DNA from: Cetobacterium somerae
Lineage (GTDB): Bacteria; Fusobacteriota; Fusobacteriia; Fusobacteriales; Fusobacteriaceae
DNA: 64,000 nt
Assembly (NCBI RefSeq): GCF_022430525.1
Contig: NZ_CP092520.1
Span: 310,001 to 374,000 of the forward strand
Direction of reading: 5' to 3'
A model generated the notes under the pieces. The model was not told the origin of the DNA and ran no database searches. It was given only the letters and a program-made list of their open reading frames with translations. Both the position numbers and the translations under genes were made by a program. Positions within the stretch are counted from its first letter, which is position 1. Each line of letters begins with the position of its first letter. Shown piece by piece: positions 30,127 through 39,003 of the stretch.

Positions 30127-31119
30127 CTAGAATGTTTTTAATGCCACAGTATCAGATTTAGCATTTAATAATTTTTCAATTTCATCATTAAGTTTTAATA
30201 TTGTAATTGAAAATCCTCCCATGTCTAAAGATGTCATATAATTTCCTACTAAAGTTTTTTCTATGATAATATTTTTTTCCTTTAAAATATCTGTAACTCT
30301 ATTATTAACTATAAACAATTCTATTAAAGTTGTTTCTCCTAATCCATTTACCAAAACCGCTACTTTCTCATTCTCTACTTTGGATTCTTTCAATATTTTT
30401 TCTAAAAGATGATCTACATGTGTATTTGCATCTACAAATTTTTCTCTATGAGTCCCTGGTTCACCATGTATTCCTAATCCAATTTCAACTTCATCTTCTG
30501 CTAAATCAAAACTATTTTTTTCAGTAGTAAATACCATACATGATTTCAAAGACATTCCCATTGTTTTTATATTTTCTACAACAACTTTTCCAAGCTCTTC
30601 GAGCTTTTCCAAAGAATATCCAGCCTCTGCTGCTGCTCCTAAAATTTTATGTACAAATATAGTTCCTGCTATTCCTCTTCTTCCAACTGTATATGTACTA
30701 TTTTCTACTGCTATATCATCATCAACAATTACCTTCCCTACTTTTATCCCTTCCATTTCTGCCATTTCTGCAGCCATTTCAAAGTTCATTACATCTCCAC
30801 TATAATTTTTAATTATAAGAAGAACTCCTGCACCTGAGTCAACTGCTTTTATTGCTTCATAAACTTTATCAGCACTTGGAGAAGTAAATATCTCTCCAGC
30901 TACTGCTGCATCTAACATCCCATATCCTACAAATCCTGCATGAGCTGGTTCATGGCCACTTCCGCCTCCACTGATTAAAGCTACCTTTTCACTCTTCTTT
31001 TCTTTTCTCACAATAATTGGTAAATCTTTCACACTTTCAATACTATTTGGATATGCTTTTATCATTCCATCAATCATCTCTTTTACGATATTCTCTTTTT
31101 TATTGATAAGTTTCTTCAT
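30127..31119 (-). CDS. dhaK: Dihydroxyacetone kinase substrate-binding subunit DhaK
   Basis: A 330-residue DhaK with SGGGSGHEPAHAGFVG and the substrate-linking His in LGIHGEPGTHR. It binds dihydroxyacetone covalently through His and yields dihydroxyacetone phosphate. First gene of the operon, with a near-consensus promoter at 31155-31183 and a GGAGGAG ribosome site. No glycerol dehydrogenase gene is adjacent, so the source of dihydroxyacetone is not shown here. Confidence 0.95.
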   Translation of the reverse strand: MKKLINKKENIVKEMIDGMIKAYPNSIESVKDLPIIVRKEKKSEKVALISGGGSGHEPAHAGFVGYGMLDAAVAGEIFTSPSADKVYEAIKAVDSGAGVLLIIKNYSGDVMNFEMAAEMAEMEGIKVGKVIVDDDIAVENSTYTVGRRGIAGTIFVHKILGAAAEAGYSLEKLEELGKVVVENIKTMGMSLKSCMVFTTEKNSFDLAEDEVEIGLGIHGEPGTHREKFVDANTHVDHLLEKILKESKVENEKVAVLVNGLGETTLIELFIVNNRVTDILKEKNIIIEKTLVGNYMTSLDMGGFSITILKLNDEIEKLLNAKSDTVALKTF

Positions 31120-31154
31120 AAATCTCCTCCTATTTTGAGTTATTTCAATATCTC

Positions 31155-31183
31155 TATATACTTTAATTTTTCTTTTTTGTCAA
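31155..31183 (-). promoter_or_regulatory. Promoter of dhaKLM
   Basis: Minus-strand consensus -35 TTGACA (31178-31183), 17-nt spacer, -10 TATATA (31155-31160), 36 nt before dhaK. Confidence 0.8.
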
Positions 31184-31275
31184 ATACAATAAAAACTATA
31201 AAATTCTTTGTAGGATTTTTATCAATTCTTTAGTAGAAAGTAACATAAGCTAATTAGGCTAAGGGAGGAATAAAA

Positions 31276-31506
31276 ATGGAAATGAATAAGAGTGAAGCTT
31301 TAAAAATTTATAAACAATATTTTAATGATGGAGAGTTTATTGATTTTTTAGAATCTCCATATATTGTTGAAGACTCAGATGACTTTGAAGATTATTATCC
31401 AGAGGGAACACCTAATCTCTTTTCAAAAGAAGCAAGTTCTTTGTTTTTTACAGCTTATAAATTAAACGAAGATTTGTTATCTGTTACAGTAGAAATCAAA
31501 AAATAA
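31276..31506 (+). CDS. Small acidic hypothetical protein
   Basis: A 76-residue protein I do not recognise. It has a strong GGGAGG ribosome site 7 nt before the ATG and its own terminator, so it is very likely expressed. Residues 24-45 are strongly acidic (EDSDDFEDYYPEG). There is no signal peptide, membrane helix or cysteine. It stands alone, divergent from dhaK and convergent with the sugar ABC ATPase gene. Confidence 0.65.
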   Translation: MEMNKSEALKIYKQYFNDGEFIDFLESPYIVEDSDDFEDYYPEGTPNLFSKEASSLFFTAYKLNEDLLSVTVEIKK

Positions 31507-31513
31507 ATTTAAT

Positions 31514-31550
31514 ACAAAAAAGAGGCCTTTAAAAAGACCTCTTTTTATAT
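31514..31550. terminator. Bidirectional terminator between the small gene and the ABC ATPase gene
   Basis: Stem AAAAAGAGG / CCTCTTTTT with an inner CTTT/AAAG helix; T runs follow on both strands. Confidence 0.85.
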
Positions 31551-31558
31551 TCATACTA

Positions 31559-32683
31559 TTAAATTGTTATATTCTTTTCTGTCTCTATATCAAATAAATG
31601 ACACTTATCCATTTCAAAATAGAAATTCTCTTGTTGATTAAAGTTTGCTCCTGTAGATTTCTCTGCTGGAATTCTTGCTGTATACTGAGTATCTCCTATA
31701 AAGAAATAGATAAACTCCTCATTACCCATTTGCTCTACTATATTTACTTTTCCTACTAACGATGAATCACCAGGTTTTGCTGTATTTTTATTTCCTACAT
31801 TTTCTGGTCTTATTCCAAACCATACATCTTTTCCTATATGCGCTTTTGCTTTTTCAGCTTTTTCTTTTGGTAATTCTAATTTGTCTCCATTAGCCAATTT
31901 TACAAGAGTTTTTCCTTCGTCTGAAATTAAAGAGGCTTTAACTATATTCATAGCTGGTGAACCAATAAATCCTGCTACGAATTTATTTGCTGGAGTATTA
32001 TATAAATTTAATGGTGTATCTACTTGCATAATTTTTCCATAATTTAATACACAAATTCTATCACCCATTGTCATAGCTTCAACCTGATCATGAGTTACAT
32101 AAATCATTGTTGCATTTTGTCCTTCTTCTTTTAATTGCTTATGAAGTTGAGTTATTCTTACTCTCATAGAAACTCTTAATTTTGCATCTAGGTTTGATAA
32201 TGGCTCGTCAAATAAAAATACTTCTGGCTTTCTCACAATAGCTCTTCCTACAGCAACCCTTTGTCTTTGTCCTCCAGACATCTCTTTAGGTTTTCTATCT
32301 AAAAGATCTGTAATTTCAAGCTTCTCAGCTGCTTCTTTAACTCTTTTATCAATCTCATTTTTAGGAACTTTTGCCATTTTAAGTCCAAACGCCATATTAT
32401 CATAAACTGTCATATGAGGATATAGTGCATAGTTTTGGAAAACCATTGCGATTCCTCTATCTTTTGGAGGTAAGTCATTAACTAGCTTCTCTCCTATATA
32501 GATTTCTCCACCTGTAATTTCTTCTAAACCTGCAACCATTCTAAGAGTAGTTGATTTTGCACAACCAGATGGTCCTACAAATACCATGAACTCTCCATCT
32601 TTAATATTAAGGTCGATACCATGAACTGCCTTAAATCCATTAGGATACTGTTTTTCTACTTTTTTTAGTACTACTTCTGCCAT
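31559..32683 (-). CDS. MsmK/UgpC-type sugar ABC transporter ATPase
   Basis: A 374-residue CUT1-class ATPase. I start it at ATG 32683, where AAGGAGG lies 8 nt upstream; the longer open frame to 32917 runs into galM and lacks a ribosome site. Walker A GPSGCAKSTTLR, Q-loop FQNYALYPHMTVYDNM, signature MSGGQRQRVAVGRA, Walker B VFLFDEPLSNLDAKLR, His-loop YVTHDQVEAMTMGD, then a C-terminal TOBE/OB regulatory domain. Walker A has CAKST where CGKST is usual, an Ala for Gly also seen in this family. It has its own promoter and no adjacent permeases, so it likely serves importers encoded elsewhere, such as that at 19439-22461. Confidence 0.93.
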   Translation of the reverse strand: MAEVVLKKVEKQYPNGFKAVHGIDLNIKDGEFMVFVGPSGCAKSTTLRMVAGLEEITGGEIYIGEKLVNDLPPKDRGIAMVFQNYALYPHMTVYDNMAFGLKMAKVPKNEIDKRVKEAAEKLEITDLLDRKPKEMSGGQRQRVAVGRAIVRKPEVFLFDEPLSNLDAKLRVSMRVRITQLHKQLKEEGQNATMIYVTHDQVEAMTMGDRICVLNYGKIMQVDTPLNLYNTPANKFVAGFIGSPAMNIVKASLISDEGKTLVKLANGDKLELPKEKAEKAKAHIGKDVWFGIRPENVGNKNTAKPGDSSLVGKVNIVEQMGNEEFIYFFIGDTQYTARIPAEKSTGANFNQQENFYFEMDKCHLFDIETEKNITI

Positions 32684-32722
32684 ATTAATTCTTCCTCCTT
32701 GTTTTTTACTAAATCTGAGGTT

Positions 32723-32751
32723 ATTATATAGCATCTTTTTATTTTTTTCAA
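32723..32751 (-). promoter_or_regulatory. Promoter of the sugar ABC ATPase gene
   Basis: Minus-strand -35 TTGAAA (32746-32751), 17-nt spacer, perfect -10 TATAAT (32723-32728), 40 nt before the ATG. It gives independent expression from galM. Confidence 0.75.
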
Positions 32752-32795
32752 CTATTTTGTTTATTTTTAACTCTTTTTTTACATTTATTCTACAA

Positions 32796-33800
32796 TTAGT
32801 TGTTAAATTCGAATGTTGTATGTGTATAATACTTCGTTTTATTATTATAAATTTTAGCCTTTTCTGGCATAAAGTTAAAAATATCTGGATAATCTTGCAT
32901 TTCAAAACATATTCCATTATGCTTTTTATCTAAGAAATTTCCTGTATAAATAACTGCTACAGGTTCACTAGATTTCACTTTAATGTTTCTTCCTGATTCC
33001 TCATCCTTTAACTCAATATCAAAATTATATTTTTTTGATAATTCAAAAGGATGATCAATTCCTCCTCCAACAATCTCTACTTGTTTATGTGGTAACTGTA
33101 AAATCTCTCCTAATTTTTGAAAGTTTTCAAAGTTAATAAAATTATCTTCTCTCTCCATTTTTAAAGGAACTGTATTTTCATCTACCCAACCATACCCCTC
33201 TGCATTAACTTTTAAAAATTGTTCTTTTATATCATATTTTGCTTCTCCACTCAAATTAAAATATGTATGGTTTGTTAAATTTATATATGTATCTCTATCA
33301 CTATCTCCAAAATATTCTATTTTCAATTTGTTTTTCACTAAAGTGTATACAACTTTAAAGTCTACTTCTCCTGGAAATCCATTTTCTAAGTGAGGACTTT
33401 TATATGTTAATGTTAAAATTCCTTTATCCTCAGAAATTTTTACATCACCCTTCCACACTTTTGTATTTAAACCATTAGGACCTCCATGTAAATTGTTTCC
33501 CCCATTATTTTTGTGCAACTCATAAATTTTATTTCCTATTTTTAAAATTCCGTCTTTTGTTCTTCCAGCTACTCTTCCTGTTATACATCCATAAAAATAT
33601 TCATTTTTTTCATATTCTTCTAAAGTCTTATATCCTAAAGCTATATTTTCAAAATTTCCATTTTTATCAGAAGTTTTTAAAGATTTTATAATTCCTCCCA
33701 AAGAAATAATTTCCAAATCAACAAATTCATTTTTCAAATTATACAAAAATACTTGTTCACCATTCAAAGTTGTTCCAAACTCTGTAATATTTAATTTCAA
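32796..33800 (-). CDS. galM: Aldose 1-epimerase (galactose mutarotase)
   Basis: A 334-residue GalM-family enzyme interconverting alpha and beta galactose so that GalK can use the alpha form. Expected residues are present: GRVAGRTKDG, NNGGNNLHGGPNGLNTKVW, the catalytic His in NLTNHTYFNLSG, and IDHPFELS; the catalytic Glu is in ICFEMQDYPDIFNF. Its ATG overlaps the TGA stop of the ROK regulator gene, so the two are translationally coupled. Confidence 0.94.
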   Translation of the reverse strand: MKLNITEFGTTLNGEQVFLYNLKNEFVDLEIISLGGIIKSLKTSDKNGNFENIALGYKTLEEYEKNEYFYGCITGRVAGRTKDGILKIGNKIYELHKNNGGNNLHGGPNGLNTKVWKGDVKISEDKGILTLTYKSPHLENGFPGEVDFKVVYTLVKNKLKIEYFGDSDRDTYINLTNHTYFNLSGEAKYDIKEQFLKVNAEGYGWVDENTVPLKMEREDNFINFENFQKLGEILQLPHKQVEIVGGGIDHPFELSKKYNFDIELKDEESGRNIKVKSSEPVAVIYTGNFLDKKHNGICFEMQDYPDIFNFMPEKAKIYNNKTKYYTHTTFEFNN

Positions 33801-34969
33801 ATCTCATCCCTCCACATATTTTTTTTAAATAAATTATGTCTTACAACCGATATCGGATTATAAGTATGCATTTCATCTAACATATTTGAAACTATCAAAT
33901 CATATTTTTGTTCCTCTAAAGTAACTTTTTGTAACTCTAACTTCAAAGTATTTAAAAGTAATTTTTCTTTAAATAGCTCTCCTACTAAAATTATTTTTTC
34001 TGGATTTATTAAAGAAATTATCATATCTATACTGTGAGCAATTATAACCATGGCTTCTGTACTAACCTTTGTACTTAAAAAATCTCTCTCTTTAACTCCT
34101 TGTAATACATCTAGAATCCCAATTATTCCTTTGGTATTTAATTTTTCTTTTAACGAACTATAGTTATTCAATTTAATCATAGAAATAAGTCTATTTATTA
34201 TGGCTTTATTTGATGCCTCTGCTTCTAAACACCCTCTTTTTCCACAAGAACATCTTCTTAAACTACTTCTATCCATTACTACATGACCAATCTCTCCAGA
34301 AATAAATCCATGACCTGATAATAAATTCCCATTTACAAATATTGAACTTCCAATTCCTTCTGAAACATTTAAAACTACATAATTTTCACTATCCTGAGCT
34401 CCACCAAAATATTTTTCTGTTAAGGCCATAGCTCTAACATCATTTTCTATTAGTGTCGGCAAATTAAATCTTTTTTCAATCCTATCTCTTATATCAATTT
34501 TTTTTCTTTTATAGTGAGGAGAAAATATAATAATCCCCTTCTCTGAGTTTATAAGTCCAGTTATTGCCATCGATATAACTTTTATTCCTTTTTCCTCTTC
34601 TAACTCTTTTTCAATAATTTTTTCTAAATAATCTATTAACTCTTTATCTTCTGATATTTTATAACTTTTTGTTTTAACTATCTCTCCAGCTACATTTCCA
34701 ACTGATATTACCAACGATGTAGGAGTTAATGATATTCCCAAAATTTTTCCTACCCAATATTTATTTAAAGATAAATCTATCGCTCTTCTTCCTCCAGTTG
34801 ATTCTCTTTGAGATACTTCTAAAACTATTCCACATTGTAATAAAGGTTCAATTGATTTTGTTATAGCTGCTGGAGTTAGTTCCAACTCTTCAGCAATTCT
34901 TTTTCTTGATATTTTGTTTTTATTTTTAATCATCTCTAATATTCTTAATTGAGATTGTGTAAAATCCAT
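33797..34969 (-). CDS. ROK-family transcriptional regulator of galactose genes
   Basis: A 390-residue NagC/XylR-type ROK protein. Residues 1-65 form a winged HTH (ISRKRIAEELELTPAAITKSIEPL); the ROK domain follows with GEIGHVVMD and the zinc motif CSCGKRGCLEAEAS. It is divergent from galK-galT and upstream of galM, so galactose-responsive control of both sides is likely. Effector and operator are not evident from sequence alone. Confidence 0.9.
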   Translation of the reverse strand: MDFTQSQLRILEMIKNKNKISRKRIAEELELTPAAITKSIEPLLQCGIVLEVSQRESTGGRRAIDLSLNKYWVGKILGISLTPTSLVISVGNVAGEIVKTKSYKISEDKELIDYLEKIIEKELEEEKGIKVISMAITGLINSEKGIIIFSPHYKRKKIDIRDRIEKRFNLPTLIENDVRAMALTEKYFGGAQDSENYVVLNVSEGIGSSIFVNGNLLSGHGFISGEIGHVVMDRSSLRRCSCGKRGCLEAEASNKAIINRLISMIKLNNYSSLKEKLNTKGIIGILDVLQGVKERDFLSTKVSTEAMVIIAHSIDMIISLINPEKIILVGELFKEKLLLNTLKLELQKVTLEEQKYDLIVSNMLDEMHTYNPISVVRHNLFKKNMWRDEI

Positions 34970-34996
34970 ATATTCCTCCCTAAATCTATATAATTT

Positions 34997-35026
34997 ATAA
35001 TACCTCTATCCAAGTCTCTAAGTCAA
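34997..35026 (-). promoter_or_regulatory. Promoter of the ROK regulator-galM genes
   Basis: Minus-strand -35 TTGACT (35021-35026), 18-nt spacer, -10 TATTAT (34997-35002). Confidence 0.65.
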
Positions 35027-35153
35027 TGTATTTAACACTAACTTTTTTAACTTTTTTAATTAACTTTGTTCTAAAATTATATTTTTACTTTTAAGTAATC
35101 TATTTTTAAAGTATACTCAAATCAAAATAAACAAAACAAAGGGGAGAGTATTT

Positions 35154-36341
35154 ATGGAACTTATCAATAACTTAGTAAAAAATTTTAAAAAAGAATTTAA
35201 AAAAGATGAGAAAACTTCAGTTGAAGTTTTCTTTGCACCAGGTAGAGTTAATCTAATTGGAGAACATATTGATTATAATGGTGGTAAAGTTTTCCCATGT
35301 GCTTTAGATTTTGGTACTTATGCAGTTGTAACTAAGAGAGAGGATAAAATTTTTAAAATGTATTCTGAAAATTTTAAAGAGTTAGGAATTATTGAATTTT
35401 CTTTAGATTCTTTAATATATGACAAAAAAGATGATTGGGCTAATTATCCAAAAGGTGTTGTAAAAACTTTTTTAGATTCTGGTTTTAATATAAATAGTGG
35501 ATTTGATGTTTTATTCTTTGGAAATATTCCAAACGGTGCAGGTTTATCATCTTCTGCTTCTATTGAAGTTTTAACATCAGTTATTCTTAAATCTCTATTT
35601 AATTTAAATATTAATATGGTTGATATGGTTAAATTAAGTCAAAAAACAGAAAATGAATTTATTGGTGTTAATTGTGGTATTATGGATCAATTTTCTATTG
35701 GAATGGGTAAGAAAGATCACGCTATACTTTTAGACTGTAATACGCTTGAATATTCTTATGCTCCATTTATTTTAAATAATGCGTCTATTATTATTGCAAA
35801 TACAAATAAAAGAAGAGGTCTTGGTGAATCTAAATATAATGAAAGAAGAGCTTCTTGTGAAAATGCACTAAAAGATTTAAAAGATAATGGTATTAACATT
35901 AATACTCTTTGTGATATGGATTCAGAAAAATTTGAAAATACAAAACATTTCATAAACTCTGAAGAAGCTATACCTAGAGTTAGACATGCTGTTACTGAAA
36001 ATGAAAGAGTTTTAAAAGCTATGAAATGTTTAAAAGACGGAGATATCTTAACTTTTGGAAAACTTATGAATGATTCTCACAAATCTTTAAAAGATGATTA
36101 TGAAGTTACTGGTCTTGAACTTGATAGTTTAGTTGAAGCAGCTTGGGAAGAAGAGGGAACTATCGGTTCTAGAATGACTGGTGCAGGATTTGGTGGTTGT
36201 ACTGTATCTTTAGTAAAAAATGATTGTATTGAAAAATTTATTGAAAATGTTGGTAAAAAATACAAAGAAAAAACGGGTCTAGAAGCTACATTCTATATTG
36301 GTAATCCAGGAGATGGAGCTAAAAAGTTAGGTGATTTTTAA
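35154..36341 (+). CDS. galK: Galactokinase
   Basis: A 395-residue GHMP kinase. PGRVNLIGEHIDYNGGKVFP is the galactokinase signature, PNGAGLSSSASIE the ATP loop, and SRMTGAGFGGCTVSLV the third motif. It phosphorylates alpha-D-galactose at C1 for the Leloir pathway. A GGGGAG ribosome site precedes the ATG. The stop codon overlaps the galT start by 1 nt. No galE is present in the window, so UDP-galactose epimerisation must be encoded elsewhere. Confidence 0.96.
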   Translation: MELINNLVKNFKKEFKKDEKTSVEVFFAPGRVNLIGEHIDYNGGKVFPCALDFGTYAVVTKREDKIFKMYSENFKELGIIEFSLDSLIYDKKDDWANYPKGVVKTFLDSGFNINSGFDVLFFGNIPNGAGLSSSASIEVLTSVILKSLFNLNINMVDMVKLSQKTENEFIGVNCGIMDQFSIGMGKKDHAILLDCNTLEYSYAPFILNNASIIIANTNKRRGLGESKYNERRASCENALKDLKDNGININTLCDMDSEKFENTKHFINSEEAIPRVRHAVTENERVLKAMKCLKDGDILTFGKLMNDSHKSLKDDYEVTGLELDSLVEAAWEEEGTIGSRMTGAGFGGCTVSLVKNDCIEKFIENVGKKYKEKTGLEATFYIGNPGDGAKKLGDF

Positions 36342-37828
36342 TGATTAACTCTTTAATACAAGAACTACTAAACTACGGCTTACAAAAAGAACTAATCGAT
36401 TCATGTGAAGAAATTTACTCTAGAAATCTTTTACTCGATGTTTTAAATTTAAAAGAGTGGAAAAAAGAAGAACCTAAAACAGGAAGAGATATTGAAATTA
36501 TACTTCTAGATATTTGTCACTGGGCTATTGAAAATAATTTGATTAATGACTCTCCGTCTGAAATGGAACTTTTAGATACTAAGTTAATGAACTGTATTAC
36601 TCCAAGACCAAAAGAAGTTATTAATAAGTTTAATAACGATTTTAAAATTTCACCTGAAAAAGCAACAGCTAACTATTATGAATTTTCAAAAAATACCAAT
36701 TATATTAGAGACGCTAGAATTAAAAGAAATTTACATTGGTTTTCAAATACTCCCTACGGCGATTTAGAAATAACTATTAATTTGGCTAAACCTGAAAAAG
36801 ATCCTAAAGATATTGAAAGAGAAAAAAATATGCCTAAGTCTTCTTATCCTAGTTGTCTTTTATGTTTAGATAATGTAGGATACAGTGGCAGATTAAATCA
36901 TCCAGCTAGACAAACACATAGAGTTATTCCTATGAATTTAAAGTCTGAAAATTGGTATTTTCAATTTTCTCCATATGTTTATTATAATGAACACTCTATA
37001 GTTTTTTGTGAAGATCACAGACCTATGAAAATGGGCAAAGATACTTTTGATAGACTTTTAGAATTTATTGAAATCTTTCCACATTATTGTATTGGTTCTA
37101 ATGCTGATTTACCTATAGTTGGAGGATCAATTTTATCTCATGATCATTATCAAGCTGGAAAGCATACATTCCCAATGGAAAAAGCTCCAATCGAAAATAA
37201 ATTTCAAATGAAAGCTTTTCCTGAAGTTAGTTGCGGAACCATTAAATGGCCTATGTCTGTTATTAGAATATCTTCAAAAAATAAAGAAACTCTATCTAAA
37301 GCAGCTGAATATATTTTTGAAAAATGGAAAAATTATAGTGACGAAACTGTTGATATTATAGCTTATTCTGAAGGTATTCCTCACAATACCGTTACTCCTA
37401 TTGCTAGAAAAGTAGGCGCTGAATATCAAATAGATTTAGCTTTAAGAAATAACAGAACCTCTGATGAGCATCCTATGGGAATATTCCATCCTCATTCTGA
37501 AGTTCATAACATAAAAAAAGAAAATATAGGACTTATTGAAGTTATGGGACTTGCTATTTTACCTGGAAGACTTCAAGAAGAAATGATTCTTTTAGAAAAA
37601 GAATTACAAAATCCAAATTGGCAAATTACTTTAAAAGAGAATCCTACTCTTGGTAAACATTATGATTGGATTAAAAATATAGTGTCAAAAAGAGATGATA
37701 TTGTAACATTAGATATTTTAAAAGAAGAGATAGGAAAAACTTTCTCTACAGTTTTAGAGCATGCTGGGGTCTTCAAAAGAGATGATACTGGAAAAAAAGC
37801 TTTTAAAAACTTCACAGACACATTATAA
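36341..37828 (+). CDS. galT: Class II galactose-1-phosphate uridylyltransferase
   Basis: A 495-residue GalT of the long type found in Firmicutes and Fusobacteria, distinct from the E. coli type of about 350 residues. Motifs include CLLCLDNVGYSGRLNHPARQ, SHDHYQAGKHTFPME around the uridylylated site, and LAILPGRLQEE near the C-terminus. It transfers UMP from UDP-glucose to galactose 1-phosphate. Start overlaps galK's stop. Confidence 0.95.
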   Translation: MINSLIQELLNYGLQKELIDSCEEIYSRNLLLDVLNLKEWKKEEPKTGRDIEIILLDICHWAIENNLINDSPSEMELLDTKLMNCITPRPKEVINKFNNDFKISPEKATANYYEFSKNTNYIRDARIKRNLHWFSNTPYGDLEITINLAKPEKDPKDIEREKNMPKSSYPSCLLCLDNVGYSGRLNHPARQTHRVIPMNLKSENWYFQFSPYVYYNEHSIVFCEDHRPMKMGKDTFDRLLEFIEIFPHYCIGSNADLPIVGGSILSHDHYQAGKHTFPMEKAPIENKFQMKAFPEVSCGTIKWPMSVIRISSKNKETLSKAAEYIFEKWKNYSDETVDIIAYSEGIPHNTVTPIARKVGAEYQIDLALRNNRTSDEHPMGIFHPHSEVHNIKKENIGLIEVMGLAILPGRLQEEMILLEKELQNPNWQITLKENPTLGKHYDWIKNIVSKRDDIVTLDILKEEIGKTFSTVLEHAGVFKRDDTGKKAFKNFTDTL

Positions 37829-37851
37829 TATTTTATATAACTATTATAATG
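37821..37851. repeat. Inverted repeat overlapping the GIY-YIG ribosome site
   Basis: Perfect 10-nt arms CATTATAATA (37821-37830) and TATTATAATG (37842-37851) around an 11-nt centre, beginning just before the galT stop. The last G of the right arm is the first base of the GAGG ribosome site. It is mostly A-T and has no T run, so it is not a standard terminator. Confidence 0.5.
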
Positions 37852-37859
37852 AGGATGAT

Positions 37860-38147
37860 ATGAATAATTCAAATAAAAAATGGTACGTTTATATTCTAAG
37901 ATGTGAAAACAACTCTTTATATACGGGTATTACAACAAATGTTACAAAGCGATTTCAACAACATATTAGTGGAAAAGGAGCTAAATATACAAAAATTTAT
38001 AAACCTACAAAAATTGAGGTTGTTTTTATTAAAGAAAATAGATCTGAAGCATCCAAAGAGGAAATTCGAATTAAAAAACTAACTAAGTTAGAAAAAGAGA
38101 GATTGTGTAAAAATATATTTAATGATATACTCAAAACAAATAATTAA
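37860..38147 (+). CDS. GIY-YIG domain protein (UPF0213/YhbQ type)
   Basis: A 95-residue protein made of one GIY-YIG nuclease-like domain: WYVYILRCENNSLYTGITTN carries the two Tyr-containing motifs, and RFQQHISGKGAKYTK follows. I start at ATG 37860 with GAGG 5 nt upstream. Related small proteins are implicated in DNA repair or stress, but the function is not settled. It sits after galT and 15 nt before the TSUP gene. Confidence 0.88.
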   Translation: MNNSNKKWYVYILRCENNSLYTGITTNVTKRFQQHISGKGAKYTKIYKPTKIEVVFIKENRSEASKEEIRIKKLTKLEKERLCKNIFNDILKTNN

Positions 38148-38162
38148 CTAGGGGGCGTTTTA

Positions 38163-38951
38163 ATGTTAGAAACCTTTTTTTCAGAGATTTCTTTAATTAA
38201 CTTTATGTTTTTAGCTTCAGCTTGCTTCTGTGCAGCATTTGTTGATGCTATTGCTGGTGGAGGTGGATTAATTAGCTTACCAGCTTTTTTAGCTGCAGGA
38301 TTAGATCCTCATATGGCACTTGGAACAAATAAACTAGCAGCTTTTTTTTCAAGTAGTGGTAGTGCTTTTAAGTTTGCTCGTTCAGGAAAAATAAATTGGG
38401 ATTTAATAAAATACCTAATTCCTTTTTCCTTCATTGGAGCTATTTTAGGAGTTAAAGCAGTTATTTTGATTGATTCAAAATATCTATATCCTATTGCATT
38501 CTTTTTACTAGTTTTCGTTCTTATTTATACTTTAAAAAATAAAAATTTAGGTAGCCATGATAATTTTCAAGGAGTAAATTCAAAAAATTTAAAACTTGGA
38601 ATCTTAATGGCATTTTCTCTTGGATTTTATGATGGATTCTTTGGTCCTGGAACAGGTTCGTTTATAATATTTGGATTTATTGAAATTTTTAAATTGGATT
38701 TCATCAGAGCGAGTGGAAATTCAAAATTTTTAAATTTAGCTAGTAATATTGCTAGTGTTATAACATTTATATACTATGGAAAAATTGCTTATATGTACGC
38801 CCTTACAGTTGGAGTTGTAATGCTAATTGGAGCTAATGTTGGTGCCAAAGTTGCTGTTACAAGAGGTACAAAGTTCATAAGACCTGTTTTTCTTGTTATA
38901 ACAACTATTGTTACTGCTAAAATGGCTATAACTTTTTTACAACAACTATAA
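38163..38951 (+). CDS. TSUP-family (TauE/SafE) membrane permease
   Basis: A 262-residue integral membrane protein with about eight helices. The two-fold repeat motifs FVDAIAGGGGLISLPA and FYDGFFGPGTGSF are diagnostic of the TauE/SafE sulfite/organosulfonate exporter family. Substrate is unknown. It is preceded by GGGGG and followed by a strong terminator shared with the convergent M42 gene. Confidence 0.9.
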   Translation: MLETFFSEISLINFMFLASACFCAAFVDAIAGGGGLISLPAFLAAGLDPHMALGTNKLAAFFSSSGSAFKFARSGKINWDLIKYLIPFSFIGAILGVKAVILIDSKYLYPIAFFLLVFVLIYTLKNKNLGSHDNFQGVNSKNLKLGILMAFSLGFYDGFFGPGTGSFIIFGFIEIFKLDFIRASGNSKFLNLASNIASVITFIYYGKIAYMYALTVGVVMLIGANVGAKVAVTRGTKFIRPVFLVITTIVTAKMAITFLQQL

Positions 38952-38965
38952 ATATAACCAAATAA

Positions 38966-39001
38966 TAAAAACCCTCTTCTTTAATTAGAGGGTTTTTTAT
39001 T
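38966..39001. terminator. Bidirectional terminator between TSUP and M42 genes
   Basis: Ten-base-pair stem AAAACCCTCT / AGAGGGTTTT, 9-nt loop, with T-rich flanks in both directions. Confidence 0.88.
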
Positions 39002-39003
39002 AT

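Noticed and set aside
32684-32917. 78-residue N-terminal extension of the sugar ABC ATPase frame
   Set aside because: It runs into the end of galM, has no ribosome site and no family match; ATG 32683 has AAGGAGG and gives the normal family start MAEVVLKKV.
37761-37859. Longer GIY-YIG reading frame starting inside galT
   Set aside because: The start lies within galT in another frame; ATG 37860 has GAGG and begins the conserved WYVYIL domain.
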